Shown: positions 7,945 to 16,625 of the stretch, one piece after another
How the letters are laid out: each line of letters begins with the position of its first letter
Position numbering within the stretch: position 1 is the stretch's first letter
Source: an uncultured Colwellia sp.
GTDB lineage: Bacteria; Pseudomonadota; Gammaproteobacteria; Enterobacterales; Alteromonadaceae
DNA: 41,249 nucleotides
Reading direction: 5' to 3'
Assembly: GCA_913057925.1 (NCBI GenBank)
Contig: CAJXPG010000017.1
Span: forward strand, 1-41,249
The notes under the pieces: model-generated
Told to the model about the DNA's origin: nothing
Seen by the model: only the letters and a program-made list of their open reading frames with translations
The model's database searches: none
Program-made: the position numbers and the translations under genes

Positions 7945-9102
7945 ATCAAGCAAGTTGCCAAAGATAAAAACACAGAATCCTCTATCATTGTCGATAGCCA
8001 ACTAAAAATTGCTAGCTTCAATTTATTCAATTACCTCGAGCCACCTAATGCTTTTTATGAGTTTGAGCGAATCTATAGTGCTCAACAATGGCAGAAAAAG
8101 CAGCGCTGGATCAAAGACTACTTGCAAGAGTACCAGCCTGACATCATTGGTTTCCAAGAAGTTTTCAGCATAGAGTCATTAAAAAACTTAGTGAAATCTC
8201 AAGGTTATAACCACTTTGCGGTAATCGATCAACCAGAAGTCATTGATGACTTTATTTATCGAAGTCCTGTAGTAGCAATTGCTTCTCGCTACCCTATTGT
8301 TGAAGCTTTCTCTGTTCAAGCGGATGCTGCACTTGCTCAATCATTGGGTTTAAGCACTAACTTTACCTTTAGTAGAAAAGTACTCAGAGCAACCATTGAC
8401 GCACCACATATAGGATTATGTGATTGTTATGCCGTGCATTTTAAATCAAAACGTTCGATGTTCGACTTAGATGAGCAAAATAAAAACTGGTCAGCTGAAA
8501 AAACAATCATTGAAAGCCTTAAAACACAAGTCGCGGGAAGTTGGGGCTCAACAATACAGCGAGGCAGTGAAGCTACCTTACTAATGATGGAGATGATTGC
8601 TAGGCGGGAAGTAACAAGTAATCCCATGGTATTAATGGGAGACTTTAATAACGATCTAAAAGATGGTGTCTTAAATCACCTGCTCACCAACAGTTTGCGC
8701 TTTGTATCAAAATTAGACAGTAATGCTTACCTTGAGAAATATTGCTTAAATGATGCTTGGGATTTGTTTCAAAAGGCTTTGGCTAATGACACGGGTTTAA
8801 CGGGTGATAGCAAAAAACCTAATGATGTTGTTGAAGGTAGCCAAATGGCACTGGTGACAGAAGAAGTAAAAGAACAAAGACAAAAACCTGTACGAACACC
8901 AACCCACTATTTTGCTGGCTCCGGCTCTGTACTGGATTACATATTGCTGTCTTGTGAGTTTGATGCCAGTTATCACGACAGTTTATATCAACTGAGTGAC
9001 TACCATGTTTACGACAGGCACCTGATAAACCCGATTTTCGATAGAGATGGTGAAAGTACCGACCATGGCGTGGTGCTAATTACCCTAACGCTAAGAACCT
9101 AG
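7945..9102 (+). CDS. EEP-family hydrolase, non-standard start
   Basis: An endonuclease/exonuclease/phosphatase-fold protein, likely a metal-dependent phosphodiesterase or nuclease. It shows IASFNLFNY (from 8008), IIGFQEVF with the Mg-binding Glu, the YAVHFKSKR segment, VLMGDFNND, LDYILLS and a final TDHGV in place of the usual SDH. The catalytic Asn motif lies upstream of the first TTG (8122) in this frame. The frame is open back to a stop at 7936-7938, with no ATG, GTG or TTG between. Translation must use ATC or ATT (ATC 7945 has AAGAGA nine bases upstream; ATC 7984 and ATT 7987 also possible), or there is a frameshift or error near 7940-8010. I give 7945 as provisional. No signal peptide is evident. 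It lies just after a strong terminator and converges with the sugar dehydrogenase gene. Confidence 0.8.
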   Translation: MKQVAKDKNTESSIIVDSQLKIASFNLFNYLEPPNAFYEFERIYSAQQWQKKQRWIKDYLQEYQPDIIGFQEVFSIESLKNLVKSQGYNHFAVIDQPEVIDDFIYRSPVVAIASRYPIVEAFSVQADAALAQSLGLSTNFTFSRKVLRATIDAPHIGLCDCYAVHFKSKRSMFDLDEQNKNWSAEKTIIESLKTQVAGSWGSTIQRGSEATLLMMEMIARREVTSNPMVLMGDFNNDLKDGVLNHLLTNSLRFVSKLDSNAYLEKYCLNDAWDLFQKALANDTGLTGDSKKPNDVVEGSQMALVTEEVKEQRQKPVRTPTHYFAGSGSVLDYILLSCEFDASYHDSLYQLSDYHVYDRHLINPIFDRDGESTDHGVVLITLTLRT

Positions 9103-9110
9103 CCGCTAAA

Positions 9111-9152
9111 CTAAAAAGCTCAGACTATAAAGTTCAGACTAAAAAGCTCAGA
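9111..9152. repeat. 14-bp tandem repeat, three copies
   Basis: CTAAAAAGCTCAGA occurs at 9111-9124 and 9139-9152, with a two-mismatch copy (CTATAAAGTTCAGA) at 9125-9138. It starts nine bases after the stop of the EEP gene, in the 76-base gap before the convergent dehydrogenase gene. Its period is twice seven, like the heptamer tracts at 18957 and 36752. Confidence 0.9.
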
Positions 9153-9178
9153 AGATAAATCTAACCTTCTTCAGGAAG

Positions 9179-10327
9179 CTATTTAGGTATTAAACGATAA
9201 ATTCCCTGCCCATCAAGCGCTAAATAAATATAACCATCAGGCCCTTGTTTAATATTACGTACCCGGGTGAGATCATCTTTAATGACTTGTGCCTTTTCAA
9301 CTTTGTCACCTTTCAAGATTAGCATCACCACTTGGCCAAACTTTAATGAGCCTACCAACAGGTTTCCTTGCCAATCAGGGTATTTATCACTGGTAACAAA
9401 AGTCATGCCTGAAGGCGCTATTGATGGATCCCAATACCATAATGGCTGCTCCATTCCAGATTTTTCAGTGAGTTCGGTGAATGTTGTCCCTGAATAGTTA
9501 ACGCCATAACTGATGATTGGCCAACCATAATTTTTACCTTTAGCAATAAGATTAACCTCATCACCACCACGAGGACCATGTTCATGACTCCAGATCACAC
9601 CGGTTGTCGGATGCTTCGCCATCCCTTGTGGATTACGATGTCCGTAAGAATAAATCGCTGATTTTGCGGTTGTTTCACTGACAAAAGGGTTATCTACTGG
9701 GATACGACCATCATCGTGTATGCGATACACTTTACCGGCATCTCGGCTAATATCTTGTGGGTTTAAATCTCTCTGCCCTCTATCGCCAATAGAAAAATAT
9801 AAATAGCCTTTATCATCAAAGGCCAATCTACTACCAAAGTGGACACCTTTACTCGCATATGCTTGGGCGACATAAATATCCTCTTGCTCGATAAGGGAGT
9901 TGCCATTAAGTTTCGCTCGCATAATCGCGGTACTTTTATTTCCATCACTATTTTCTTTTACATAAGAGAAGTATAACCAGCCATTACTGGCATAGTTTGG
10001 GTGAGCAATAATATCTAGCAAACCGCCTTGGCCGCCATACGCTATTTTAGGTAAGCCACTAACTTGCGTGCTCTGTAGATTGTCTTTTTTCACTCTTTTT
10101 AACTTGCCTGAGCGAAAAGTAATTAACATATCCCCCTCAGGTAGCCATGCTAGTCCCCAAGGAATGCCATCATCTTCGATATAAAGCTCTGCTGTCGTTA
10201 TAAATTGAGTGTTTGCTGAGCCAGGAACTTCAGCTGCATAGCTATGCGCAGAGAGAAATCCAGGTAAAGAAAGTGCAAGGGTAAAATACACTATAGGGCA
10301 CTGTTTTAGTGGGTGAAATAATGACAT
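9179..10327 (-). CDS. PQQ-dependent aldose sugar dehydrogenase-like protein
   Basis: A 382-residue exported protein of the soluble glucose/aldose sugar dehydrogenase (YliI/Asd) family, a six-bladed beta-propeller that oxidises sugars with pyrroloquinoline quinone. A signal peptide covers about 1-32 (ending SYAA-E). Landmarks are GGQGGLLDIIAHP (98-110), VHFGSRLAFD with the likely catalytic base His163, FSIGDRG (178-184), GHRNPQG (229-235) and HEHGPRGGDEVN (248-259) near the calcium and PQQ sites. The end YLALDGQGIYRL closes the last blade. Length is normal for the family. No PQQ synthesis genes are in the window. If the organism lacks PQQ the enzyme would need it from outside or stay inactive. 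The electron acceptor and real sugar cannot be read from the sequence. Confidence 0.9.
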   Translation of the reverse strand: MSLFHPLKQCPIVYFTLALSLPGFLSAHSYAAEVPGSANTQFITTAELYIEDDGIPWGLAWLPEGDMLITFRSGKLKRVKKDNLQSTQVSGLPKIAYGGQGGLLDIIAHPNYASNGWLYFSYVKENSDGNKSTAIMRAKLNGNSLIEQEDIYVAQAYASKGVHFGSRLAFDDKGYLYFSIGDRGQRDLNPQDISRDAGKVYRIHDDGRIPVDNPFVSETTAKSAIYSYGHRNPQGMAKHPTTGVIWSHEHGPRGGDEVNLIAKGKNYGWPIISYGVNYSGTTFTELTEKSGMEQPLWYWDPSIAPSGMTFVTSDKYPDWQGNLLVGSLKFGQVVMLILKGDKVEKAQVIKDDLTRVRNIKQGPDGYIYLALDGQGIYRLIPK

Positions 10328-10369
10328 AGCTACTATTCATTTATCGATTAAACATTAAGGCACTATACC

Positions 10370-10392
10370 GTTGCAGCTAAACCTGCTGCAAC
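10370..10392. other. 8-bp inverted repeat
   Basis: GTTGCAGC (10370-10377) and GCTGCAAC (10385-10392) form a perfect stem with a 7-base loop between the 3' end of yjdM and the 5' end of the sugar dehydrogenase gene. With no T-tract it may be a terminator aided by Rho or an operator. Confidence 0.4.
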
Positions 10393-10477
10393 AGATATTA
10401 TTGCTGACAATTCATCGAGTATGTTGGTTTCGTTATAAGTAGCCGAAAAAAATTTAACCGCGAAAACCCAACATCCC

Positions 10478-10810
10478 CTAAGCTTTTTTCACCTTGTCTG
10501 CTTTAATTAGCATGTCGCCATAACCATCAACTTTACAATCGAGTGGATGATCACCTTCAAGCAAGCGCTTTACCGTCGCTTTACTGCCTATTTTGAGCAC
10601 CATCGAGCTGCCCTTAACTTTTAAGTCTTTGACCAAGGTTAATTTATCGCCAACAGCAAGGGTATTGCCATGGATATCTTTAACAATAATTTCATCTTCA
10701 GCGTCAGTTGGATCCCATTCACAATGGCATTCTGGACAGATAAATAATGACTGGTCTTGATAAACATATTCTGATTGGCATTTTGGACAAGGTGGTATGG
10801 TTTCGCTCAT
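10478..10810 (-). CDS. yjdM: Zinc-ribbon protein YjdM (PhnA family)
   Basis: A 110-residue cytoplasmic protein matching YjdM, formerly called PhnA, in length and layout. An N-terminal zinc ribbon has two cysteine pairs (CPKC at 8-11 and CPECHC at 25-30). The C-terminal KOW/SH3-like half (about 45-110) carries DIHGNTLAVGDKLTLVKDLKVKG and ends in DMLIKADKVKKA. Despite the old name it is not the phosphonoacetate hydrolase; no biochemical role is firmly known for this family. It is transcribed alone, with a 300-base upstream region and the stem at 10370-10392 behind it. Confidence 0.93.
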   Translation of the reverse strand: MSETIPPCPKCQSEYVYQDQSLFICPECHCEWDPTDAEDEIIVKDIHGNTLAVGDKLTLVKDLKVKGSSMVLKIGSKATVKRLLEGDHPLDCKVDGYGDMLIKADKVKKA

Positions 10811-11110
10811 GATTCATTTAATTATGTTGATAAACACTGCCGATATTTTACCAGTCAATACGGTAGTTATCCTAGATAAATAATAGCAATGCTTAGCAAA
10901 AATGTTGATTTTGCATCGTGGTGATCCCTTCCTAATTGTACTTGCTGTTTACTGAAAATTTCAGTGAGTGAAGAGTTCACTTAAGTGTTTATTTAGCTAT
11001 TTATTGAGGTACCCATAGAGCTAATAAACAAAAAAGAGCGCCAAGGCGCTCTTTTATCAGAGTGAGTATTGATTTACTTGGCATTGATAACGTAGCCAAG
11101 TCCAGATTAA
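10811..11110. other. Intergenic, terminator only
   Basis: Upstream region of yjdM (-) and downstream region of the helicase (-). Apart from the terminator at 11032-11055 and a short palindrome (ACTGAAAATTTCAGT near 10955) I see nothing of note. Confidence 0.4.
11032..11055 (-). terminator. Rho-independent terminator of helicase gene
   Basis: AAAAGAGCGCC (11032-11042), loop AA, GGCGCTCTTTT (11045-11055): a compact stem with a T-run in both directions, about 55 bases past the helicase stop. Confidence 0.88.
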
Positions 11111-12646
11111 TTAAACCTTAGTGGCTAGCTCTTGTTTGGCTATGGCTGTGATCAAATTACTGACCCTAAAAAGTAAACCTCTAATAGCTTTATTATGCGA
11201 ATGTAGATCCTCAACTAGCTTGGTGCAACTATCTACAAGCGCGTCACTGTAGGCAAAGCCAATCAAGGCAACTATTTTCACCATATCCACTTCATCAAGC
11301 ATTTTACCGGGTTCATCTTGCTGATCATAAACAATATTTACCAGTTCTATGGTACTAACCAATTTTTCCATTCTTGGGGTCAGTTGCGTTAATGACTTTG
11401 CTCGCCTGCTAGCAGCTTTATCAACAAGCTCTTTGCTAGCAGTTAAGCGGTGACGTGGCTTATTACGGTTTTTAATCGATTTTCTTTTGACAACTTTTCG
11501 CTCGATTGATTCTGAGTAGTTAAACTCACCATCAACAAACTGACCAATATTAGTCACGCTAAGTCGCTCTGACATGATAGCAGCAGACTTGGCCGTTTTA
11601 CGGGTAAAATCTCGGTAATCTTCAGCAAAGCCATGGGTTGAAATACATTGCGCTAAATCGAGTATCAATGCGTCTTTTTTACCTTTAAAAGCACGTAAAC
11701 ATCGACCGATAATTTGCAGATATAACCTTAAGATCTTAGTAGGACGCGCCAACACTACACAATCGGTTTGTGGATCATCAAAACCAATGGTCAGCATGGA
11801 CATGTTAATAATAAGTTTAACTTCATTCGACTTATATCGGCGGATACTTTCATCATTATCAATGGTTGCACGTTGAGAATGAACAAGTTCATGGGGAACA
11901 CCCAATAAATGAAAGGCTTCTGAAAGCGACTCAACATGTTTAATTGAGTTAGCAAACAGCATGACTTTACGGCCACGAGACAAAGCATCATCTAAGGTTT
12001 GTTGCGCAACTAACGAACAGTGATCAAGAAGAATATTATCTAAGCCAGAAACACTAAAGTCCCCGCGGTACATTTTTACAGCGCTGTAATCTATCTCTTG
12101 AGATAAGCTGGGCACTTTATAAACTGGCTTGGCCAATTCTCCTAATTCAATAAGTTTACTGGTTGTGGTCTCTTCAATTAAATTCATCGATTTATCGATA
12201 TAGACCCCCAACCTATCAATAGGTGTCGCCGTTAAGCCGATAATTAAATCTGGGGATAACTCTTCTCGCATGGCAATATAAACACCGCCCATGCAGCCGA
12301 CATGATATTCATCACGTAGCAAGACATCACACTCAATCTTTAAATGTTTTCTGCGACTGAACGACTGCTCCATCACCAATGTGACATCACCGCCAGCAAT
12401 ATACTTATAACCTGATTTAACCACACTAACAGATAAGCCATTAACCGTTAGCGTGTTTAATAATTGAGGAATTAATGCCGCATTACGTAAACTTACTACG
12501 ACTTTTTTGTCAGATAATGCTTGGCACATTTTCAAGATACAGATACTTTTACCACCACCGGTTGGTAGTGCGATAATGGAGTTACCTTCAGCTTCAATAG
12601 CCTTTTTAACACTGTTTATCTGATAATCTTTCTCTAAAATCTGCAT
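11111..12646 (-). CDS. Superfamily 2 DExH helicase
   Basis: A 511-residue ATP-dependent helicase or translocase of superfamily 2, SSL2/type III restriction-subunit-like. Motif I is PTGGGKS (28-34). Motif II is DEYH (112-115), instead of the common DEAH. Motif III is TAT within GLTATPID (137-144). The second RecA-like domain contains LIINMSMLTIGFDDP (278-292) and motif VI QIIGRCLRAFKG (311-322). After about 345 comes a basic, helical tail (SERLSV... to the end) with no domain I know, probably nucleic-acid binding. There is no nuclease, methylase or specificity partner next to it, so a restriction system is not supported. Such compact stand-alone helicases also occur in phages and mobile elements. 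No clear Shine-Dalgarno sequence precedes the ATG. Confidence 0.88.
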   Translation of the reverse strand: MQILEKDYQINSVKKAIEAEGNSIIALPTGGGKSICILKMCQALSDKKVVVSLRNAALIPQLLNTLTVNGLSVSVVKSGYKYIAGGDVTLVMEQSFSRRKHLKIECDVLLRDEYHVGCMGGVYIAMREELSPDLIIGLTATPIDRLGVYIDKSMNLIEETTTSKLIELGELAKPVYKVPSLSQEIDYSAVKMYRGDFSVSGLDNILLDHCSLVAQQTLDDALSRGRKVMLFANSIKHVESLSEAFHLLGVPHELVHSQRATIDNDESIRRYKSNEVKLIINMSMLTIGFDDPQTDCVVLARPTKILRLYLQIIGRCLRAFKGKKDALILDLAQCISTHGFAEDYRDFTRKTAKSAAIMSERLSVTNIGQFVDGEFNYSESIERKVVKRKSIKNRNKPRHRLTASKELVDKAASRRAKSLTQLTPRMEKLVSTIELVNIVYDQQDEPGKMLDEVDMVKIVALIGFAYSDALVDSCTKLVEDLHSHNKAIRGLLFRVSNLITAIAKQELATKV

Positions 12647-12989
12647 GCAATACTACTCTGGTTTTGCTAGGTTTTATGCTAGCTTTTTTGCTTGGCTTTT
12701 TTTCGACCGAACGCCATTATACCGAATGTTATGCTGCAATCACTAAAATACTTGATTAAAAGTAAAACAAATGTCTCGCACAGTTATAAATCTGCTTTCT
12801 CAAAGCCATTATTTTGAGGTGATACTTTTAGCCAATAACGTTCAACGAACCCGTATTTAGCCCGCATAATACCCAACTAAACTTAAAAAACTGTTACTAA
12901 AGTTTTCACTACGCAGCTAGCCATTGCTTCTTTGCTTTATGCTCGCTAGTCTAGAAACTAGTCCTTATTATAAAAATACAAAATTATTC
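12647..12989. other. Intergenic between divergent genes
   Basis: Separates the helicase (-) from the cytochrome-rhodanese gene (+). It holds a short 5-bp stem followed by six Ts (12666-12689) pointing away from the helicase start, which has no obvious job. No operator or promoter stands out. Confidence 0.3.
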
Positions 12990-14099
12990 ATGATGACCTC
13001 ACTTTTACAAAAAGCGGTAATGATTACTTGCTTGTTTGGCCTTATCGCCCCACTTGAGCTTTTCGCAAAAACTAATCAATTAGGCACTTTGCCACCGCCA
13101 AGAAAGCTCACCGAAAATCAAGCTAAGGTAGCTTCAGAAAATTATCAAAAGTACTGTGCCTTATGCCATGGTGCAGACAGACAAGGCCATGTTAACGATC
13201 ATGCTCCTTCTCTTCGCAGTAAAAGTTTATTTGAGTCTGGTGTACCACACGCTATTTTAAGACCAATGTCATACGGTCGAAAAGGCACGGCAATGGGGGG
13301 CTATCTTGATGAAGTTGGCGGTCCGATGACGTTGGATGAAACATGGAACCTAACTTATTGGTTATTTGAACAAGCAGGCGTTGACCGATTGAAGCTTACG
13401 ACTAACCCTGTTAAGGGTGATATTAAGCGCGGAGAAAAAGTTTACCTAGAAAACTGCACTGCCTGTCACGGCATTAATGGCGAAGGTGTAACCGCTCCTG
13501 CATTAGGTAACCAATCCGCGCTTGCCCATAATACCGATGAGTTTATTCGCCACGCGATACAAAATGGCCGACAAGATACGCCAATGCAGCCTTATAAAGA
13601 TAAGCTTTCAGCGCAAGATATAAATAATATTACCGCTTTTTTACGTAGTAAGGCATTAGGTTGGAAAGAAGAAAAGACCATTTTGAAGGCCTTACCGACG
13701 CCAGAGCAGTACGTTATCAACAAAGCAGGTGAAGATCCCAACTTTACTTTGCAAGATAACATGTACGTTTCATCAAAAGATCTTAACGCCGCTCTAGTAG
13801 CAAAAAATAAGATGGTGTTATTGGATACGCGAGTAACATCTGTGTGGCAAACCGCGCACATTGAAGGCTCTATTCCGTTTCCTTACTATGCCGATTTGGA
13901 TGAAACCGTTGCAGGCATTCCAAAAGATGTACAAATAATAGCTTATTGCTCTTGTCCTCGCGCTGCAGCTGATTACACCATTAAAAAATTACGAGACCGC
14001 GGCTATACCCGTACTGCGGTATTATGGGAAGGCATTTTTGGCTGGATGAACCAAGGCTACCCAGTTATGCGCGGCGATATTGAAGGGATTGCTGATTAA
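12990..14099 (+). CDS. Diheme cytochrome c-rhodanese fusion
   Basis: A 369-residue exported protein joining two c-type cytochrome domains to a rhodanese domain. From ATG 12990 it opens with a signal peptide (MMTSLLQKAVMITCLFG..., cut near LFA-K). A TTG at 12924 would only put 22 odd residues before the signal, so I rejected it. Heme motifs are CALCH (56-60) and CTACH (156-160). Candidate Met ligands lie in RPMSYGRKGTAMGG (after the first) and DTPMQPY (after the second). The rhodanese domain (about 263-358) keeps LLDTR, HIEGSIPF and an active-site loop YCSCPRAAA with Cys320 and Cys322. It should act in the periplasm, perhaps moving electrons from a sulfur compound bound at the rhodanese cysteine to the hemes, or as a sulfur-carrier sensor. 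No sox or tetrathionate genes are nearby. It converges on the PilZ gene with 36 bases between. Confidence 0.9.
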   Translation: MMTSLLQKAVMITCLFGLIAPLELFAKTNQLGTLPPPRKLTENQAKVASENYQKYCALCHGADRQGHVNDHAPSLRSKSLFESGVPHAILRPMSYGRKGTAMGGYLDEVGGPMTLDETWNLTYWLFEQAGVDRLKLTTNPVKGDIKRGEKVYLENCTACHGINGEGVTAPALGNQSALAHNTDEFIRHAIQNGRQDTPMQPYKDKLSAQDINNITAFLRSKALGWKEEKTILKALPTPEQYVINKAGEDPNFTLQDNMYVSSKDLNAALVAKNKMVLLDTRVTSVWQTAHIEGSIPFPYYADLDETVAGIPKDVQIIAYCSCPRAAADYTIKKLRDRGYTRTAVLWEGIFGWMNQGYPVMRGDIEGIAD

Positions 14100-14135
14100 G
14101 CAGATTGGTAGCTTTATTTATCAGTGATTGACTTA

Positions 14136-16625
14136 TTATGCGGCATTGCTAATCATTTCTATAGCAATGTCCGTTAAGTCAGTCACTTCGCCAATGCCTA
14201 TAGTGCTTTCTAACTGAACTTCAAGTTCCTGGGCAAGATCTTTATCTAAGCTTTTTAGGTAACTTATCTCATCGCGATAATGCATATTCTGCGCTTTGCT
14301 ACTTTTTTTCAATTCAACTTTTAGAATTGCGGGTTGACCGTATTTAGACACTTTATTCATATACTGCTGTAATTGAGATGATTTTTTTAATACTGACAAG
14401 TCTCGATACCAGAAAGAATATTCTTCATTTTCATTTTTATCCTTTGGTAAAACAAGAATATAGAAAGCACGAGCAGACAACTCTTGATAAGAAAGCGCTG
14501 CTATAATTGATAAACATGATTCTCTAAACTTCTTATTACTCAACAGGTTTAAAATAATATCTTCACTGCTCTCATTTTTATAGACCAGATGCTTTAACGC
14601 TGAATTGCCACTAAAACTTGCGGCATTTATGTATTGTTGGTGTTTAGTTGCTTTTAAGTAGAATGGTATGGAAAAATGATTATGGGCATATATATTTCTC
14701 ATTACTTTTTGCAAGCCATAAATACTACTGCCACGTTTTCCACATGCCTCTATGGTGTCTATATTTTGATATAAATATTTTCTGATGGCTCGACAAGCTA
14801 AATGTTTGCTTTCAATGGCATTCATTAATAACCTAACCGCTCCTTGTCCGTCATAACCTAAAACAATATATTTTTGTTTTTTAAGCGTGCGATCTTTTTC
14901 AGCAAGGGGCACAGTCAATTCAATTTCAATTTCTTCGCCTGCTTTAAACTTGGTCTCTTGAGAGAGCTTAACTAGTAGCCCTTGGATAGATATATTTTGA
15001 GTTACCCCACGAATATTAGTAGCCACATTATTGCAACGTGTTATTGCCATATTGAACGATAAGATAAAACGGTCTTCACTTCGAGACTCATCATTTTCAG
15101 CGGTTACAATTTCAGTGCTTGAAAGTTCATCTATGGCACTGAGTTGATAACGTTCTGGTAGAAGGTTATCAATGTTAAGGACCTCGCCTTGGGCAGGTTG
15201 ATAGAGGGTCTCATATAGACTACTGATATCTGAAACCGTAAGCATATGATCACACTCACTAATGATATCGATTGCAGCTTTTGGTGGAGCCCTGTTTAAT
15301 ACCGCCATTTTAGGATGAACATGACAAGGTAAGGCTGATGGAACATGCGCATCTTCTGTCGAGTTGATATATGAAGATGAGATTTTAATGACCTTAAACA
15401 GTCCTTTTTCAAAGTATCGATTAAATACCTTTTGTACATATTTATCCTGTACAAATTCATCGTACCAAATCAACGAATAACTGTAGCCACCTTGATAAGT
15501 AGATTTTAAAATGAGGGCATATCTATCAACGGTCTGTCGTTGATTTAATGTTTGCTGTATATCTTTATTGCCCAGTAACACGGGTAGATAAAAATTTTGT
15601 TCCTTATCACTGAAAAAATCCCATAACTCATCATTGCCAGATGTTTTCATGGCAACTTTTGCATGCCAGGCACCATCACTTTTATGACAAAGTAATGGAA
15701 TATCATGGGTTTTATTTAGGTATTGCTGTTCATAGCCCTTAGATGTGACTGAATCAAATAACGGCTTTATAAATAGCTCTGTCGGTCCAATTAATGCACG
15801 CTGTTTTTGCATTAAGTAGTGTAAAAACAATACCCGCATTTGTTTATCTGTGAGTGGACTTGAAAACTTTAGCAAGTATTCAAATTTTGCACTTTTTGCT
15901 GAACTTTGACTATCAATGATCTCAAAACCAAGTTCAAGTTCCTTCTCAAACCCAATTTCTTTGTGATGATCATACAACCACAAATAGACCTTATTGGCTT
16001 TTATATTCTCTATTTTATTTGGTGTTTTGATGACAACTTTTCTGTTATTCATCTTTTCAATCGTAGCTGTTATACCAATTTCTTTTTTCCCTTGTGAGGT
16101 CATTCCCATAATTGGGTTAATAAAAACCTTACAAGCGGAGTTAAGTTGCTTTGCCTCATGGTTTATTCTGTTTTTATTGACCAAAGGTTTAGGCTCTGCT
16201 TTATCAATTTTAAACCCAGAGGCGTCTGTCGTTAAAGCGTGTTCATTATTTGACGGGGTGTTTTGCTTTAGCGCTCGTTGTTGAGCATCTTCAATGACCT
16301 CATGATAAATAGCAATGGTGTAAAGGTTCTGATATTCCAGCAGTTTTTGATTAAAAAATGCTTTTGCTTCGCCATCAAGGTAATGATTAATATTATTATG
16401 ATTTACCACTTCACAATCAGAGAAGAAAGTACGTAAATCAATCGGCTTGCTCGCTTGTTGGGCAAGTTTTTTAATCTCGTTTTTTACAGCAAGTTGCCGA
16501 CCAGCACTTTCATCTGGCAAGAGCTTTTGGATAAGGTATTCTAGTCTATCGTTACCAGCATAAGGAACTAAACTTAAAATTTGCTTAGTAAATTTTACTA
16601 GGTGAGAGCTTATAGCACTGGTCAT
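14136..16625 (-). CDS. Large PilZ-domain protein
   Basis: An 829-residue cytoplasmic protein with a PilZ c-di-GMP-binding domain at about 515-620. Both parts of the binding signature are present: RSEDR (515-519, RxxxR) and NISIQG (544-549, NxSxxG). The first 500 residues and the last 200 have no domain I can name; 165-280 (CKVFINPIMG... on) is beta-rich and could be a second, degenerate PilZ-like fold. No membrane segment or signal peptide. Most PilZ adaptors are far shorter, so it probably has large protein-contact surfaces. With the diguanylate cyclase at 4008-5996 and the EAL-HDOD protein at 1051-2262 it makes three c-di-GMP-related proteins within 16 kb, though not in one operon. The start codon has no strong Shine-Dalgarno sequence. 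Confidence 0.87.
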   Translation of the reverse strand: MTSAISSHLVKFTKQILSLVPYAGNDRLEYLIQKLLPDESAGRQLAVKNEIKKLAQQASKPIDLRTFFSDCEVVNHNNINHYLDGEAKAFFNQKLLEYQNLYTIAIYHEVIEDAQQRALKQNTPSNNEHALTTDASGFKIDKAEPKPLVNKNRINHEAKQLNSACKVFINPIMGMTSQGKKEIGITATIEKMNNRKVVIKTPNKIENIKANKVYLWLYDHHKEIGFEKELELGFEIIDSQSSAKSAKFEYLLKFSSPLTDKQMRVLFLHYLMQKQRALIGPTELFIKPLFDSVTSKGYEQQYLNKTHDIPLLCHKSDGAWHAKVAMKTSGNDELWDFFSDKEQNFYLPVLLGNKDIQQTLNQRQTVDRYALILKSTYQGGYSYSLIWYDEFVQDKYVQKVFNRYFEKGLFKVIKISSSYINSTEDAHVPSALPCHVHPKMAVLNRAPPKAAIDIISECDHMLTVSDISSLYETLYQPAQGEVLNIDNLLPERYQLSAIDELSSTEIVTAENDESRSEDRFILSFNMAITRCNNVATNIRGVTQNISIQGLLVKLSQETKFKAGEEIEIELTVPLAEKDRTLKKQKYIVLGYDGQGAVRLLMNAIESKHLACRAIRKYLYQNIDTIEACGKRGSSIYGLQKVMRNIYAHNHFSIPFYLKATKHQQYINAASFSGNSALKHLVYKNESSEDIILNLLSNKKFRESCLSIIAALSYQELSARAFYILVLPKDKNENEEYSFWYRDLSVLKKSSQLQQYMNKVSKYGQPAILKVELKKSSKAQNMHYRDEISYLKSLDKDLAQELEVQLESTIGIGEVTDLTDIAIEMISNAA

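Noticed and set aside
11111-12646. Helicase as part of a restriction or defence system
   Set aside because: No nuclease, methylase or other defence gene lies within reach on either side.
12666-12689. Short stem with six Ts upstream of the helicase start
   Set aside because: The stem is only 5 bp and points away from any plus-strand gene upstream; probably accidental.
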